Assembly: GCF_013371495.1 (NCBI RefSeq)
Contig: NZ_JABWTA010000001.1
Coordinates: 1,782,001-1,846,000 of the forward strand
DNA: 64,000 nucleotides
Source of the DNA: Altererythrobacter lutimaris
Lineage (GTDB): Bacteria > Pseudomonadota > Alphaproteobacteria > Sphingomonadales > Sphingomonadaceae
Direction: 5' to 3'
Of the stretch, positions 33,556 through 43,253 are shown one piece after another. The position numbers were made by a program, and so were the translations under genes. Position 1 is the stretch's first letter, and each line of letters opens with the position of its first letter. Below the pieces are notes generated by a model. The model was not told the origin of the DNA. It ran no database searches and saw only the letters and a program-made list of their open reading frames with translations.

Positions 33556-34757
33556 GCAATCCAGAATTCGATATCGTCGTCGTTGGTGGTGGCCCTGCCG
33601 GAGCAACCGCGGCGTGTGATCTGGCGAGGCAAGGCCACAAGGTTTTGCTTCTGGACCGCGATGGGCGGATCAAACCATGCGGCGGCGCGGTTCCTCCACG
33701 CATGCTGGAAGACTTCGATGTGCCGCATTCGCTTTTGGTCGCGCGTGCCCGCTCAGCCCGGATGGTCGCCCCCTCAGGCAGGGCCGTTGACATGCCCGTC
33801 GGCGATACGGGCTTCGTCGGCATGGTTGACCGCGATGTCTTCGATGAATGGCTGCGCGAGCGCGCCAAGGCGGCCGGCGCTGAGCGGCGCGTTGGAACAT
33901 TTGACCATATCGAGCGCGACGGGAATGGCGGGCCGATCGTGCATTACCGCGAAGACCGCTGGTCGGACATGAAGTCTGTGCGGGCAAAACTGGTTATCGG
34001 AGCTGATGGTGCGCGCTCGGCTGTTGCTCGGCAGAATATCCCTGACGCAGAAAAGATGCCTTGCGTCTTTGCCTATCACGAAGTGATCAAGTCGCCTGAA
34101 ACGACCGAGCAAGGCTTTGATGGGGCGCGTTGCGATGTCCTTTACCAAGGGCATTTGTCGCCTGACTTTTACGCTTGGATCTTTCCGCACGGCTCGACCA
34201 GCAGCGTCGGCGTCGGCAGCGCCAACAAAGGTTTCTCCTTGCGCGGCGCCGTACAAACCATGCGCGATGATTTCGGGCTTCGTCAGTGTGAAACCGTGCG
34301 GCGCGAAGGCGCGCCCATTCCTTTGAAACCGCTCAAGAAGTGGGACAATGGCCGAGACGTGATTGTCGCTGGTGATGCTGCTGGCGTCGTTGCTCCTGCA
34401 TCCGGCGAAGGAATTTACTACGCCATGACGGGCGGGCGGATCGTAGCTGAGGCAGCGCACGAATTCGTCAGAAGCGGCAATCCGGCCGCGCTCAAGAAGG
34501 CGCGCAAGCGTTTTATGCGCGAACATGGCAAGGTGTTCTTCATCCTAAGAATGATGCAATACTTCTGGTATTCGAGCGACAAACGTCGCGAACGTTTTGT
34601 CGAGATGTGTGCCGACAAGGATGTTCAGCAACTCACTTGGCAGGCCTATATGAACAAACGTCTGGTTCGTGCCAAGCCAATGGCTCATATCAAGATCTTT
34701 TTGAAAGACACAGCGCATCTGCTAGGCTTGCGTCCGGTTGAGGGATCATCCCGGTAA
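33552..34757 (+). CDS. bchP: geranylgeranyl-bacteriochlorophyll reductase
   Basis: A 401-residue flavoprotein that reduces the geranylgeranyl tail to phytyl. FAD-binding motifs are VVVGGGPAGATAACDLAR near the N-terminus, GADGARSAVAR near 155, and VIVAGDAAGVVAPASGEGIYYAM near 275. Also typical is IKPCGGAVPPRML. It overlaps pucC by ATGA and is followed by tspO after 19 bases. Length is normal for BchP/ChlP. Confidence 0.96.
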   Translation: MSNPEFDIVVVGGGPAGATAACDLARQGHKVLLLDRDGRIKPCGGAVPPRMLEDFDVPHSLLVARARSARMVAPSGRAVDMPVGDTGFVGMVDRDVFDEWLRERAKAAGAERRVGTFDHIERDGNGGPIVHYREDRWSDMKSVRAKLVIGADGARSAVARQNIPDAEKMPCVFAYHEVIKSPETTEQGFDGARCDVLYQGHLSPDFYAWIFPHGSTSSVGVGSANKGFSLRGAVQTMRDDFGLRQCETVRREGAPIPLKPLKKWDNGRDVIVAGDAAGVVAPASGEGIYYAMTGGRIVAEAAHEFVRSGNPAALKKARKRFMREHGKVFFILRMMQYFWYSSDKRRERFVEMCADKDVQQLTWQAYMNKRLVRAKPMAHIKIFLKDTAHLLGLRPVEGSSR

Positions 34758-34776
34758 TTTGTGAGCCGCTTGAGGT

Positions 34777-35259
34777 ATGAATAGAGGCTGGATTTTTCCT
34801 GCTGTTATCGCGTCAGTAGCGGCGCTTGCTGTCGCAATGCTGGGCGCGACGATCACTGATCTCGGCCCTTGGTATCAGAGCCTCGCAAAGCCTGATTGGA
34901 CACCGCCTGGCCCTGCATTCGGGATCATCTGGACGGTAGTCTTCGCACTGACGGCCATGTCCGGCATTACCGCTTGGTCCAAAGCGCCAAACGGACGCGC
35001 AGCCGACTGGGTGATCAGCCTGTTCGCGTTAAACGCCTTTCTCAATATCCTCTGGAGCCTGTTATTCTTCAGGATGCAGCGCCCCGACTGGGCGATGATT
35101 GAGCTCGGCATCTTATGGGCCTCGATTGCCGTCTTGATAGTCTTTTGCGGCCGGTTTTCACGGCTCGCTGCGATCCTGCTCGTGCCTTATCTTGCTTGGG
35201 TTTCGATTGCAGGCGCGCTCAATTGGCAAGTGATCCAATTGAACGGACCATTCGGTTGA
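34777..35259 (+). CDS. tspO: TspO/MBR-family tryptophan-rich sensory protein
   Basis: A 160-residue five-helix membrane protein with the family pattern WYQSLAKPDWTPPGPAFGIIWT near residue 33 and the ALNAFLNILWSLLFF segment. In Rhodobacter TspO sits in the outer membrane, binds porphyrins and negatively modulates photosynthesis gene expression with oxygen. Here it follows bchP, as in other phototroph clusters, suggesting control or disposal of tetrapyrrole intermediates. Confidence 0.94.
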   Translation: MNRGWIFPAVIASVAALAVAMLGATITDLGPWYQSLAKPDWTPPGPAFGIIWTVVFALTAMSGITAWSKAPNGRAADWVISLFALNAFLNILWSLLFFRMQRPDWAMIELGILWASIAVLIVFCGRFSRLAAILLVPYLAWVSIAGALNWQVIQLNGPFG

Positions 35260-35284
35260 GCCACTTTTTCCGAGCTGCAAGCCA

Positions 35285-35551
35285 ATGATGGACTGGTTCG
35301 CGTGGCTGTTCGCAGGCGGTCGCGCGATCGATTTTGTCCTCGTCGTGATTGCTGCTGAAGCCATTGTCCTTAAAACGCGGGGTTGGTCTTTGCGTGAGCT
35401 CGCCTTAATGCTCATGCCCGCTGTGCTGATCCTACTCGGCCTGCGCGCGGCATTAGTTGGAGCCGAGTGGTGGTGGATCGCCTTCCCCTTGCTCGCTTCC
35501 CTGCCAGTGCATCTGGCAGACGTCAGGCAAAGAAAAACGCGGAAGCCCTAA
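35285..35551 (+). CDS. small membrane protein, function unknown
   Basis: An 88-residue protein (or 87 from the second ATG at 35288) with two or three hydrophobic segments (IDFVLVVIAAEAIVL, ALMLMPAVLILLGLRAALVG, WWWIAFPLLASLPVHL) and a basic tail QRKTRKP. It lies 25 bases after tspO on the same strand and so belongs to the bchG-pucC-bchP-tspO unit. I recognise no family. The ribosome binding site is weak, but coding character and position support a real gene. Confidence 0.75.
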   Translation: MMDWFAWLFAGGRAIDFVLVVIAAEAIVLKTRGWSLRELALMLMPAVLILLGLRAALVGAEWWWIAFPLLASLPVHLADVRQRKTRKP

Positions 35552-35680
35552 AAGGGTTCGCCACCCCAAGGTCCACCGCGTCATTCCCGATCCCGATCTA
35601 CGCCTAGCTAAGCGCAGACTTTCTTAAGGTGGCGGCGAGCCCGTGTGCCTCTTCGTCACGAGACTCGCGCCATCCGCCGT
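35552..35680. other. convergent gap between the tspO unit and pufC
   Basis: I found no gene and no clear terminator in these 129 bases. GGGTTCGCCACC (35557) and GGTGGCGGCGAGCCC (35627) are imperfectly complementary but about 60 bases apart, with no T-run. Confidence 0.4.
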
Positions 35681-36736
35681 TTAGCCCCCTTCAGCAGGCT
35701 CCTCCGCCATGGCATCCGTCATTGTTTCCGTTGCCAGTTCCGATGGTGTCATCCGCAGCGCAGGATAGTCCTTTGCCATCGGATAGCCGCCCATCGGCTT
35801 GTTCAAACCCTGGTGGCACGTGGTGCAATTGGTCTTGAACGGATCGCCTTCGCTACCCAGCCGGTTAGCCGGGAAAACGTCAGTCAGCGGCGTGATATAG
35901 GTTGCGTTGATATCGCCAACCATCCTTAAGCCATGCCAGGCCGTTGCACGTTGCGGCGTGCTCAGCGACCACTCGTTAAAGGCCTGCGTGTTGTGGCAGA
36001 ATGTGCAGTTCACACCCAGGGCGTCCGACATGTGGTTCATCAGCGCATAGGTTGGCTCTGCATCCGGCGTTTTCCGCGTGTTTGCTTCACTTGGATAGAC
36101 CGTCTTGGATGCAATGCTGATATTGTCGAGATTGTCCTGACTACCAAGGAACAGATCGGAATAATTACCAGGCAACGACGCATAGACAGTGCTGGCTGTC
36201 GGCGTGTTATCGTACTGCTTGACTCCTGCGAAGCCCTTGCTCTTAGGCGCCGGCATCTCTGACCAGTAGTTCTCCGGAATGTTGTTGCCCCGGTGACAGG
36301 TCCAGCATGTCACACCAGTATTCCCGACATGCGATGCCCAGTCCGAGTTCAACGCCTGGTTCATCTGGATCATCTTGCGAGCGACCACTTTCGTGTAGAC
36401 CTCGTCCGATGCCAGATTGGCCGGGTTGTGGCAGTAATTGCACCCTTCTTCCGGCGACACCCATTCGGTGATCGCCGCCATCAGATAGGTGAATTCCTCA
36501 TCGGAGATATTCGCCAGTACCTGAACGTTCTCATACACTTCGCCTGCAGTCTGTTCACCCGGAGGCGGCAGTTCATAAGGCGGAGCAGGCACTTCATCTG
36601 CATCCTGGGTCCCATCGACATAAATCTGGTTCATGCCGGTTCCTCGGAACCCGTTCTGCGTCGAAGTCTTCGGCGCAATTTCGCATGCCGCTAGAGCAAA
36701 GGGGAGCAATGCGGCCAAGAGATAAGAGAGTCTCAT
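35681..36736 (-). CDS. pufC: reaction-centre tetraheme cytochrome c subunit
   Basis: A 351-residue periplasmic lipoprotein that donates electrons to the special pair. The signal peptide ends in ALAAC, so Cys18 is lipidated. Four haem motifs are present: CNYCH (99-103), CWTCH (144-148), CTFCH (244-248) and CTTCH (304-308), in the 2+2 arrangement of the family. It starts in an ATGA overlap with pufM and ends the puf operon. The likely electron source is a soluble or tethered cytochrome such as the one at 12449. Confidence 0.97.
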   Translation of the reverse strand: MRLSYLLAALLPFALAACEIAPKTSTQNGFRGTGMNQIYVDGTQDADEVPAPPYELPPPGEQTAGEVYENVQVLANISDEEFTYLMAAITEWVSPEEGCNYCHNPANLASDEVYTKVVARKMIQMNQALNSDWASHVGNTGVTCWTCHRGNNIPENYWSEMPAPKSKGFAGVKQYDNTPTASTVYASLPGNYSDLFLGSQDNLDNISIASKTVYPSEANTRKTPDAEPTYALMNHMSDALGVNCTFCHNTQAFNEWSLSTPQRATAWHGLRMVGDINATYITPLTDVFPANRLGSEGDPFKTNCTTCHQGLNKPMGGYPMAKDYPALRMTPSELATETMTDAMAEEPAEGG

Positions 36737-37719
36737 TGTGCTTCTCCTGCGCTAGGGGCGGCTGACATCGGATCAACTACGCCGGTATCAGGATAGGCTG
36801 GCGCATACTGATGCTGCTGAGCCCACAGATACCAGTTGTCGACGACAGTGCCGGTGAGCAGAATGCCGATCCCGCCGGTCAGCGTCGTCAGCACTGCAAA
36901 CCACCATGCCCAACGGTGAACCGATTCCATCGTAGCGTTGAAGCCCATGGTCCAGCGCCAGAATAGTGCGGCCCGTTCAGAGGCTGTACCGCGATCTGTG
37001 ATCTGCTCGATCTCGCGTTCACCGCCATAGCGGGTCACAGCAAGGATCGTCGCACCGTGCATCGCAAACAGCAGCGTCGAACCGTAAAGGAAAACGATCG
37101 AAAGCGCGTGGAACGGATTGTAGAACAGGTTGCCGTATCGGATGGAGAAAGCGGCGGTCCAATCCAAGTGCGGGAATACACCGAATGGAACAGCTTCAGC
37201 CCAGCTACCCATCATCATCGGCCGGATGAAGCCAAGCACGAGATAGAGGAAGATTGCTGACGCGAATGCCCAGCACACATGGTATCCCATGCCAAGAGCG
37301 CGTGCTCGCATATAAGTGCGGACCCACCAAAGCAGGATCGCGATTGTGAGGAACGCGCCTGACAGGATCCACCAACCGCCTTCAGCCAGCGGCACGAAAG
37401 GCGAGAAGCCATATTCCGGTCCCGGTGGTTCCAGCGACAGCCAGAAAAGCTGGCGGACAAACTGGATCGGGCTCCAGTCGACGCTCGCCCACATATTCAT
37501 GCCAATGATGAAAATGGCGAAGAGGCCAAAGGTGAGCGAAACCAGGCCAGTCCAACCAAGATAAATCGGGCCAATTTGCGCTTGGCCGATCGTGCCCATG
37601 ATGTGGCTGAAAGTGGTCTTCTCGATGCGCTGCTCGCTGCCTTTCGGAAGCGGGATGCCCATTTCCGGTTCGCCGCGAACCTGAACTTGAGTGAAGATGT
37701 TTTGATAGCGTATCATCAT
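36733..37719 (-). CDS. pufM: photosynthetic reaction centre M subunit
   Basis: A 328-residue membrane protein with five spans. It shows the chlorophyll-ligand region [11 protein letters not shown], the iron- and quinone-site region [27 protein letters not shown], and the iron-ligand glutamate in [11 protein letters not shown]. It binds the special pair, QA and the non-haem iron together with PufL. Two consecutive ATGs (37719, 37716) follow AGGAGGATTG. It lies 13 bases after pufL and overlaps pufC. Confidence 0.97.
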   Translation of the reverse strand: MMIRYQNIFTQVQVRGEPEMGIPLPKGSEQRIEKTTFSHIMGTIGQAQIGPIYLGWTGLVSLTFGLFAIFIIGMNMWASVDWSPIQFVRQLFWLSLEPPGPEYGFSPFVPLAEGGWWILSGAFLTIAILLWWVRTYMRARALGMGYHVCWAFASAIFLYLVLGFIRPMMMGSWAEAVPFGVFPHLDWTAAFSIRYGNLFYNPFHALSIVFLYGSTLLFAMHGATILAVTRYGGEREIEQITDRGTASERAALFWRWTMGFNATMESVHRWAWWFAVLTTLTGGIGILLTGTVVDNWYLWAQQHQYAPAYPDTGVVDPMSAAPSAGEAQ

Positions 37720-37732
37720 CGATCAATCCTCC

Positions 37733-38557
37733 TCACGACCAGATCGGCAGGTTAAGCCACCAGGTCCACCATTCCGGCCAACCGCGCGTCCACAAAGGTC
37801 CGCTGATGACGATGCACACCGCGCTCCAGAAGCCGGCATTGAGAGCCAGCAGCAAGCCGACCCGGTGAATTCCAAGAGTACCTACCGAATATCCGACAAA
37901 GTCCCGGAAGAACGTGTCTTCATATTCCGGCGTTTTGACTTCTCCGCCCTTCTGCGGATTGACCGCTGAAAGGACCAGCGCGCCGTGTAAGGCGAGCGCC
38001 AGTGTGGTGGTGAAGAAGAATGTCACCGCCAGCATATGTGCCGGGTTGTAGTGGAAATGCAGGTATTGATAGCCAGTGTTCGAGACCCAGTCCAAATGGC
38101 TCCAGATCCCGTAAGGAAAGCCGAAATGCCAGCCGCCTAGAAGGACAGGCCGGATCACAACCAGCGTGATGTATGCGAAGATCGCCATGCCGAAAGCGAA
38201 CGGGACGTGATAACCCATGCCCAGCTTACGACAGATTTCCACTTCGCGCAGTGCCCAACTGACAAAGGAAATGATCGCGCAAACGGTGATCACTTGCCAG
38301 AAGCCGCCTTCTTTGAGCGGAGCCAGTGAAAGGCCGTAACTCAAGTCTGGTGGCTCGATTGATATCAGCCAGGGATTCCAGGTCGGGCCCTGTGATGCGG
38401 CATACATTATGAGCGCCGTCCCAAGGGTCGCAAAGATCGCGGTCACGATCCCGAAAAAGCCCACGTAAAAGGGGCCGACCCAAAAGTCGAACAGATCTCC
38501 GCCGATCAGCGTGCCACCACGCACACGATATTTTCGCTCGAAACTGAGGAGCGCCAT
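37733..38557 (-). CDS. pufL: photosynthetic reaction centre L subunit
   Basis: A 274-residue five-span membrane protein starting [17 protein letters not shown], the standard PufL N-terminus. ATG 38557 is preceded by GGGGGAGGATT; the earlier in-frame start at 38593 is not homologous. Ligand regions are [11 protein letters not shown] and [25 protein letters not shown]. It forms the core heterodimer with PufM. A strong stem-loop lies just upstream in the gap after pufA. Confidence 0.97.
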   Translation of the reverse strand: MALLSFERKYRVRGGTLIGGDLFDFWVGPFYVGFFGIVTAIFATLGTALIMYAASQGPTWNPWLISIEPPDLSYGLSLAPLKEGGFWQVITVCAIISFVSWALREVEICRKLGMGYHVPFAFGMAIFAYITLVVIRPVLLGGWHFGFPYGIWSHLDWVSNTGYQYLHFHYNPAHMLAVTFFFTTTLALALHGALVLSAVNPQKGGEVKTPEYEDTFFRDFVGYSVGTLGIHRVGLLLALNAGFWSAVCIVISGPLWTRGWPEWWTWWLNLPIWS

Positions 38558-38607
38558 AGCCCAATCCTCCCCCGCCCACTGAGACGGGAACAATGGTTTT
38601 CAGCTAC

Positions 38608-38659
38608 TTGACTGTTGAGGCGCGGTTGCTGCGCCAACCAGCGCCTCTCGCACAGTCAA
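38608..38659 (-). repeat. pufA-pufL intercistronic stem-loop
   Basis: TTGACTGT (38608-38615) pairs with ACAGTCAA (38652-38659), and inside these GAGGCGC pairs with GCGCCTC and GGTTG with CAACC. In Rhodobacter an RNA hairpin at this site protects the pufBA segment from 3' decay and raises LH1 over RC output. The 10-base direct repeat AATGGTTTTC flanks it (38592 and 38659). Confidence 0.85.
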
Positions 38660-38684
38660 ATGGTTTTCTTCTTGGTGCTTAGCG

Positions 38685-38855
38685 TTACTCAGACGCTGCC
38701 ATCTCGATGGTCGAACGCGCATTCGGTCCGTCCATCCAGTTGTACGTGTCTGTGCTGAGCAGAATGAAGTGGATCGTGAACGCAAGCACGGCCAGGAAGA
38801 CGTGAAGTCCTACCAGCACACGCTGCGGTTCAAAGGTCATCCAAGTTCTCCACAT
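38685..38855 (-). CDS. pufA: light-harvesting 1 alpha polypeptide
   Basis: A 56-residue single-span antenna polypeptide. It starts MWRTWMTFEPQRVLVGLHVF, the hydrophobic helix carries the bacteriochlorophyll ligand His29 in FTIHFILLST, and TYNWMDG follows as in LH1 alpha chains. The ATG at 38855 is preceded by AAAGGAATTACCT. It lies 46 bases after pufB and is separated from pufL by the hairpin at 38608-38659. Confidence 0.97.
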   Translation of the reverse strand: MWRTWMTFEPQRVLVGLHVFLAVLAFTIHFILLSTDTYNWMDGPNARSTIEMAASE

Positions 38856-38901
38856 AGGTAATTCCTTTGTCTTAGAGAGTTTTCAGGAAGCGTACGTGGC
38901 T

Positions 38902-39063
38902 TCAGATGCCGATCCATGGGCGCCAGGCCCAGACCAACAGGTGGGCGACAACGGCAATGCCGGTGTGCGCTGCGAACCAGAACATAAAGAGTTTGTGGAA
39001 CTCTTTTGCTTCCTCTGGCGTCAGATATGTCTGCATGCCGAAGCGATCAGCAGAATCACTCAT
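38902..39063 (-). CDS. pufB: light-harvesting 1 beta polypeptide
   Basis: A 53-residue single-span antenna polypeptide with the LH1 beta pattern LTPEEAKEFHKLFM, bacteriochlorophyll ligand His41 in VVAHLLVWAWRPW, and a short C-terminus. The start is ATG 39063, with TGGAG nine bases upstream; the 20 residues before it in the longer frame are not part of the protein. It is the first recognised structural gene of pufBALMC. Confidence 0.97.
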   Translation of the reverse strand: MSDSADRFGMQTYLTPEEAKEFHKLFMFWFAAHTGIAVVAHLLVWAWRPWIGI

Positions 39064-39229
39064 AACGTTTCTCCATTTTAGGTTGTTGTGCGAGAGGCGC
39101 CTGGCCTCTTTCGGTATCCGCACATCCCAGAGCTTCGGCTAATGCCGAGACCAAGGTCAGTGTGGATGATGGAGCCCGGCGCGAATGGCGCGCGCAGGCA
39201 ATCTCGTTGATCGATGAATACCCAGTCAT
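39056..39229 (-). CDS. candidate small ORF between bchZ and pufB
   Basis: A 57-codon frame starts with ATG 39229 inside the stop of bchZ (ATGA overlap) and ends at TGA 39058-39056, overlapping the first codons of pufB. AAGGAG lies seven to eight bases before its ATG, the best ribosome binding site in the area. The product (beginning [18 protein letters not shown], two cysteines, no membrane span) resembles nothing I know and is not PufQ, which is a membrane protein. It may be a leader peptide coupling bchZ to pufB translation. A chance frame remains possible. Confidence 0.5.
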   Translation of the reverse strand: MTGYSSINEIACARHSRRAPSSTLTLVSALAEALGCADTERGQAPLAQQPKMEKRYE

Positions 39230-40674
39230 GACACTTCTCCTTGTAGGAGGAGAGTGTCAGCCAGCCTGTCGGCAGAGACGCTTGTCTCGCCGGCAGCTCT
39301 GGCGGCCCGCTCTGCCGCGTCGCGCAAGCGCTTGGCAGCAGAAATACGGACCAGGACTGGTTGCGCCTCGACCAACGCATCCAATTTGTCCTTGGCATCG
39401 GAATCCCACGGCAACTCCCGATCGAGCCGTGAGGGTGTAGCAGCCACTTGATCCATCTCACTCGACAGCGGGAGGATGTGGAACAGCGCGTCAAACAGCG
39501 CATTGCACACCTCCTGCACGAGATAGGTCGCACCGGAATAGCCCATGAAAGGCGTGCCGGTGTGGCGGCGAATGGCGGCACCAGGGAAGCTTGCCGGGAT
39601 GTAGATCCCACGCGAGCCCTGCTGCGCCATGTACATTCGTTCATTGTAAGAGCCGAAGACGACCAGCGGCGCTTTTTCTGCAATCGCATCGCTGACGGCC
39701 TGATTGTCCGGCTTCACGCCAGCCGAGCGGCTGAACGCAAACGCGCAGGGCAAACCCATATCCTCTTCAAGGAAAGTCCGAATGCCGCGCGCATAAGTCT
39801 CGTTTGCAACGATCCCGAAGCTGGCTGTCGCAAAGAAGTCCTGCGTAACAGAACGCCACAGATCCCATAGCGGCTTGATCGTTGTGTGTTTCTCGCGCTC
39901 GATGAATGGCTCCGGATCGAGGCCCAGCTCTTCACCCAGTGCGCGGAGGAATTTCGTCGTCGATTGAAGGCCAATTGGCGCCTGGAAGTATGGCCGCTCC
40001 AGCAGTTCGCAAAGGCCGCGGCCATATTCGCGGTAGAGGCATACATTGGCTTCGGCAAAAGCAAGCTTGCGTACGTCCGCCAAGTGACTGCCAAGCGGGA
40101 AGGCCATGTTGACTTCGGCACCAATGCCCTCGATCAAGCGTCGGATTTCCGCGAGGTCAGAAGCCATGTTGAACATGCCATAAGCAGGCCCGATGATATT
40201 GACCTTGGGCTTCTCCCCTTCCTTGCGGGGTTTGAGCACGGGGACTTTTTTAGGTCCGAATTCCGTCCACAGCCATGAGAGCGCGCGGTCAGCGGACTGC
40301 CATTGATCTTCATCGATTGTGCGCGGCAGGAAGCGCTTGATATTGGTGCCTTCGGGCGTCACGCCGCCGCCGATCATCTCTGCAATAGAGCCGGTCACAA
40401 CAACTGCCGGAAGCTCAGGATCGAGCGTTTCCCAAGCGCGCTTCATCGCGCCTTCTGTGCCTGTTTTGCCGAGCTCTTCCTCCCCAAGTCCTGTCACCAC
40501 AATCGGCAGCTCATGCGGAGGCAAACCATCGGTGTAATGCAGGACTGACGTCACCGGCAGGTTCTCGCACCCGACCGGACCATCGATTATGACCTGCAGG
40601 CCTTTGACGGCCGTAAAGACGTAAGTCGCCCCCCAATATCCGCCAGCGCGATCATGATCGAGGATCAGCGTCAT
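39226..40674 (-). CDS. bchZ: chlorophyllide reductase subunit Z
   Basis: A 482-residue NifK-like subunit that with BchX and BchY reduces ring B of chlorophyllide. The N-terminus [22 protein letters not shown] and the cysteine in [15 protein letters not shown] are diagnostic. Start overlaps the end of bchY as ATGA, and its stop overlaps the small ORF at 39229. In Rhodobacter the puf promoter lies inside bchZ; I could not point to one here. Confidence 0.97.
   Translation of the reverse strand: MTLILDHDRAGGYWGATYVFTAVKGLQVIIDGPVGCENLPVTSVLHYTDGLPPHELPIVVTGLGEEELGKTGTEGAMKRAWETLDPELPAVVVTGSIAEMIGGGVTPEGTNIKRFLPRTIDEDQWQSADRALSWLWTEFGPKKVPVLKPRKEGEKPKVNIIGPAYGMFNMASDLAEIRRLIEGIGAEVNMAFPLGSHLADVRKLAFAEANVCLYREYGRGLCELLERPYFQAPIGLQSTTKFLRALGEELGLDPEPFIEREKHTTIKPLWDLWRSVTQDFFATASFGIVANETYARGIRTFLEEDMGLPCAFAFSRSAGVKPDNQAVSDAIAEKAPLVVFGSYNERMYMAQQGSRGIYIPASFPGAAIRRHTGTPFMGYSGATYLVQEVCNALFDALFHILPLSSEMDQVAATPSRLDRELPWDSDAKDKLDALVEAQPVLVRISAAKRLRDAAERAARAAGETSVSADRLADTLLLQGEVS
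39229..39259 (-). repeat. inverted repeat covering the ribosome binding site at the bchZ-pufB junction
   Basis: On the minus strand TGACACT and AGTGTCA (outer 7 bp) enclose CTCCT and AGGAG (inner 5 bp) around a short loop. As RNA it would pair the AAGGAG that precedes the small ORF at 39229. It could be a processing or decay boundary between bchXYZ and puf messages, or a translational switch. Confidence 0.6.
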
Positions 40675-42251
40675 GTGCCCACCGCCTCTGCCGCTTTCCG
40701 GGCAGCTTCGTTGAGAGCAGCGTATTTCTTCTTGAATTTCGGCTGATCGGACGGCGTTTCTTCCCAGATGCCGGCGCGATAGTCGCTGCCTACTTCCCCA
40801 AAGAATTCGCTCATAGTGTCGAAGCGCGCTTTGTTGGCAATCGCGGCATTGATGACTTGCGCAAGGCTGCCTGCACCTGCTGGCCCCATCAGTGGCCGCG
40901 CAGAAATCAGGTTCGTGAAATAGAGCGCTGGGATCGAACGCTGTTTGGCGTGCTGGACCACAGGCGTTGTGCCAATCGCCAAGTCTGGCCGGTATTCCTC
41001 GACAGCAGCGATATCCTGCTCAAGGCTCGCACGATACTGGACGCGCACGCCCTTCGCTTCCAGCCATTCACGATCTGGCGCAGACCATGGCGTTTGCGGG
41101 CAGGCTGAGCCAACATAGCGCACATCCGCGCCGCTTTCGACGAGAAGCCGAGCGACAAGCAATTCAGAGCCTTCATAGCCTGAAACCGTGATCCGGCCTG
41201 TAATCGGATTGGCTGCAAGCGCGCCTTTGATCGCTGCGATGAAGCCGTCTTTCGCGGCATCGATCTGAGCCTGCTTCACGCCGCAAGCTGCGCCAATCGC
41301 ATCAAGCCATGCCGCGGTGCCCTCTGCACCCACTGGCGCAGAGCCAACAATCGGACGGCCTGCTGTCTCAAACTCGCGAATGCTGGCCGTGTAAAACGGA
41401 TGGATTGCCGCCACCGCCGTGCTGTCGAGCGCCGCGTAAAGCTCGCGCCATTCGCGCGTTGGAACAACCGGCCCCGGTGCGATCCCGAGAGGCTCAAGCA
41501 TGGCTGCAATACCCATTGGATCTGCCGGGAACATCTCCCCGAGTAATGAGACCGTGGGGCGGCCGTCAGCAGCTGGACCCGTTTGATCTGGCGCAGCAAC
41601 CGGGCCTTGCTCGGCCTCTTTGCGCGCATAGGCAAGCATTGCACCCGCAAGCACATCCTTAGCTTCCGCATGTGTTGGAATACCAAAGCCCGGTACATCG
41701 ATGCCAATGATGCGCACACCGTCGATTTGATCGGGCAGCAAACGCAACGGCACTCCGCTCGCAGTTGGCACGCACAGATTGGTGACTACTATAGCGTCGT
41801 ATTTTTCCGGATCGGCCAGATCCTCGACCGCTTCCTTGATGTCCTCGAACAGCTTGCCAGTGACGAGCGTTTCGGAACTGAACGGCACGTAGCCAACGGT
41901 CCGGCGCGCGCCATAGAAATGCGAAGTGAAGGTGAGGCCATAGACGCAGCAGGCCGAGCCGGAGAGGACTGTGGCCGTCCTGCGCATTCTCAGCCCCACC
42001 CTCAAACTGCCGAAAGCAGGACACATGCTTTGCGGCTGATCATGGGGACCCCGCTCCGGATCGACCGGATAATCTTCAGCATAGCGGTCGAGTATCTCGC
42101 TCTTCCCGGCTTTACGCGCAGCTTCGCGCATAGTCTCAGCGCCTCCGTGGCAACCACCCGCCTCATTTGCCGCAGACGCAGCCGCATCGCTCGCCGGATC
42201 CAAATCGATCCGGTCGCGCGTGCGCCCTGCATTTGCAGCGTATTCGCTCAT
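40671..42251 (-). CDS. bchY: chlorophyllide reductase subunit Y
   Basis: A 526-residue NifD-like subunit. Conserved cysteines for the cluster lie in [28 protein letters not shown] and [13 protein letters not shown]. The first ~70 residues are Ala/Asp/Glu-rich and less conserved. It starts three bases after bchX and couples to bchZ by ATGA. Normal for the family. Confidence 0.97.
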   Translation of the reverse strand: MSEYAANAGRTRDRIDLDPASDAAASAANEAGGCHGGAETMREAARKAGKSEILDRYAEDYPVDPERGPHDQPQSMCPAFGSLRVGLRMRRTATVLSGSACCVYGLTFTSHFYGARRTVGYVPFSSETLVTGKLFEDIKEAVEDLADPEKYDAIVVTNLCVPTASGVPLRLLPDQIDGVRIIGIDVPGFGIPTHAEAKDVLAGAMLAYARKEAEQGPVAAPDQTGPAADGRPTVSLLGEMFPADPMGIAAMLEPLGIAPGPVVPTREWRELYAALDSTAVAAIHPFYTASIREFETAGRPIVGSAPVGAEGTAAWLDAIGAACGVKQAQIDAAKDGFIAAIKGALAANPITGRITVSGYEGSELLVARLLVESGADVRYVGSACPQTPWSAPDREWLEAKGVRVQYRASLEQDIAAVEEYRPDLAIGTTPVVQHAKQRSIPALYFTNLISARPLMGPAGAGSLAQVINAAIANKARFDTMSEFFGEVGSDYRAGIWEETPSDQPKFKKKYAALNEAARKAAEAVGT

Positions 42252-42254
42252 CGG

Positions 42255-43253
42255 CTAAACCTCATCATAAATCACTTCGAGTGAAGGTTTGGGTTCATAA
42301 CTGCCGCCGCGCATATCGGCCTGGGTCGCCGGGACGAGTGTGATGTCGCCACCGGTGTCCTCGGGAGAGAAGAGACCAAGCAGCCCATCCTGGTCGAGGG
42401 GAACGGGCTGGCGCGGCGGCGCCTGGGCAACGTTGGTAGCAAGCTCTTCAAAGAGCCCTCCCCACTCGCCGCCTGGCATTCCGATAATCTGATAATTTGC
42501 AGACTTTCGGCGGATGTCCTCGTCCGCCGGAATTGCGCATAGAACAGGGATGTCGACAGCTTCAGCGAAGGCTTGCGCCTCGCCTGTGCCATCGTCCTTG
42601 TTCACGATCATGCCGGCAACGCCGACGTTCCCTCCCATTTTGCGGAAATATTCGACCGCGTGGCAAACATTATTCGCCACATAGAGCGATTGGAGGTCGT
42701 TCGAACCGACAACAATCACCTTCTGACACATGTCGCGCGCGATCGGCAGACCAAAGCCGCCGCATACCACATCGCCAAGAAAATCGAGCAGGACGTAGTC
42801 AAAACCCCAGTCATGAAAGCCGAGCTTCTCGAGCAGCTCAAACCCATGAATGATGCCGCGCCCGCCGCATCCACGACCCACTTCGGGGCCGCCAAGCTCC
42901 ATGGCGAAGACGCCATCGCGTTGGAAGCACACATCTTCGATAGTGACTTCTTCGCCGGCGAGCTTCTTTTTCGATGAGGTCTCGATGATTGTCGGACAAC
43001 TCTTGCCGCCAAAAAGAAGGCTGGTTGTGTCGGACTTGGGATCGCAACCGATCAGCAAGACTCGCTTGCCCTGTTGCGCCATCATGTAGCTGAGGTTGGA
43101 CAGCGCGAAGCTCTTGCCCGAACCGCCTTTGCCATAAATCGCAATAACTTGCGTTTCGGATTTCACTTCACCGGTGTGCACCGGATCGGGTTCCTGCGCC
43201 GCTTCGTCACGAAGCGCAGCATCGTTTGCCACCTGACTATCAAGCATCGTCAT
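42255..43253 (-). CDS. bchX: chlorophyllide reductase iron protein BchX
   Basis: A 332-residue NifH-like ATPase with P-loop GKGGSGKSF (41-49) and cluster cysteines in GGPEVGRGCGGRG and [14 protein letters not shown]. The ATG at 43253 overlaps the bchC stop as ATGA; an upstream start at 43289 only adds residues inside bchC. It delivers electrons to BchYZ. Confidence 0.97.
   Translation of the reverse strand: MTMLDSQVANDAALRDEAAQEPDPVHTGEVKSETQVIAIYGKGGSGKSFALSNLSYMMAQQGKRVLLIGCDPKSDTTSLLFGGKSCPTIIETSSKKKLAGEEVTIEDVCFQRDGVFAMELGGPEVGRGCGGRGIIHGFELLEKLGFHDWGFDYVLLDFLGDVVCGGFGLPIARDMCQKVIVVGSNDLQSLYVANNVCHAVEYFRKMGGNVGVAGMIVNKDDGTGEAQAFAEAVDIPVLCAIPADEDIRRKSANYQIIGMPGGEWGGLFEELATNVAQAPPRQPVPLDQDGLLGLFSPEDTGGDITLVPATQADMRGGSYEPKPSLEVIYDEV

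Noticed and set aside
35557..35641. Possible terminator between the tspO unit and pufC
   Set aside because: The complementary arms are about 60 bases apart, imperfect, and not followed by a T-run.
39056..39229. Reading the small ORF at the bchZ-pufB junction as pufQ
   Set aside because: PufQ has a membrane helix; this product has none and shares no motif, so I list it only as a candidate of unknown function.
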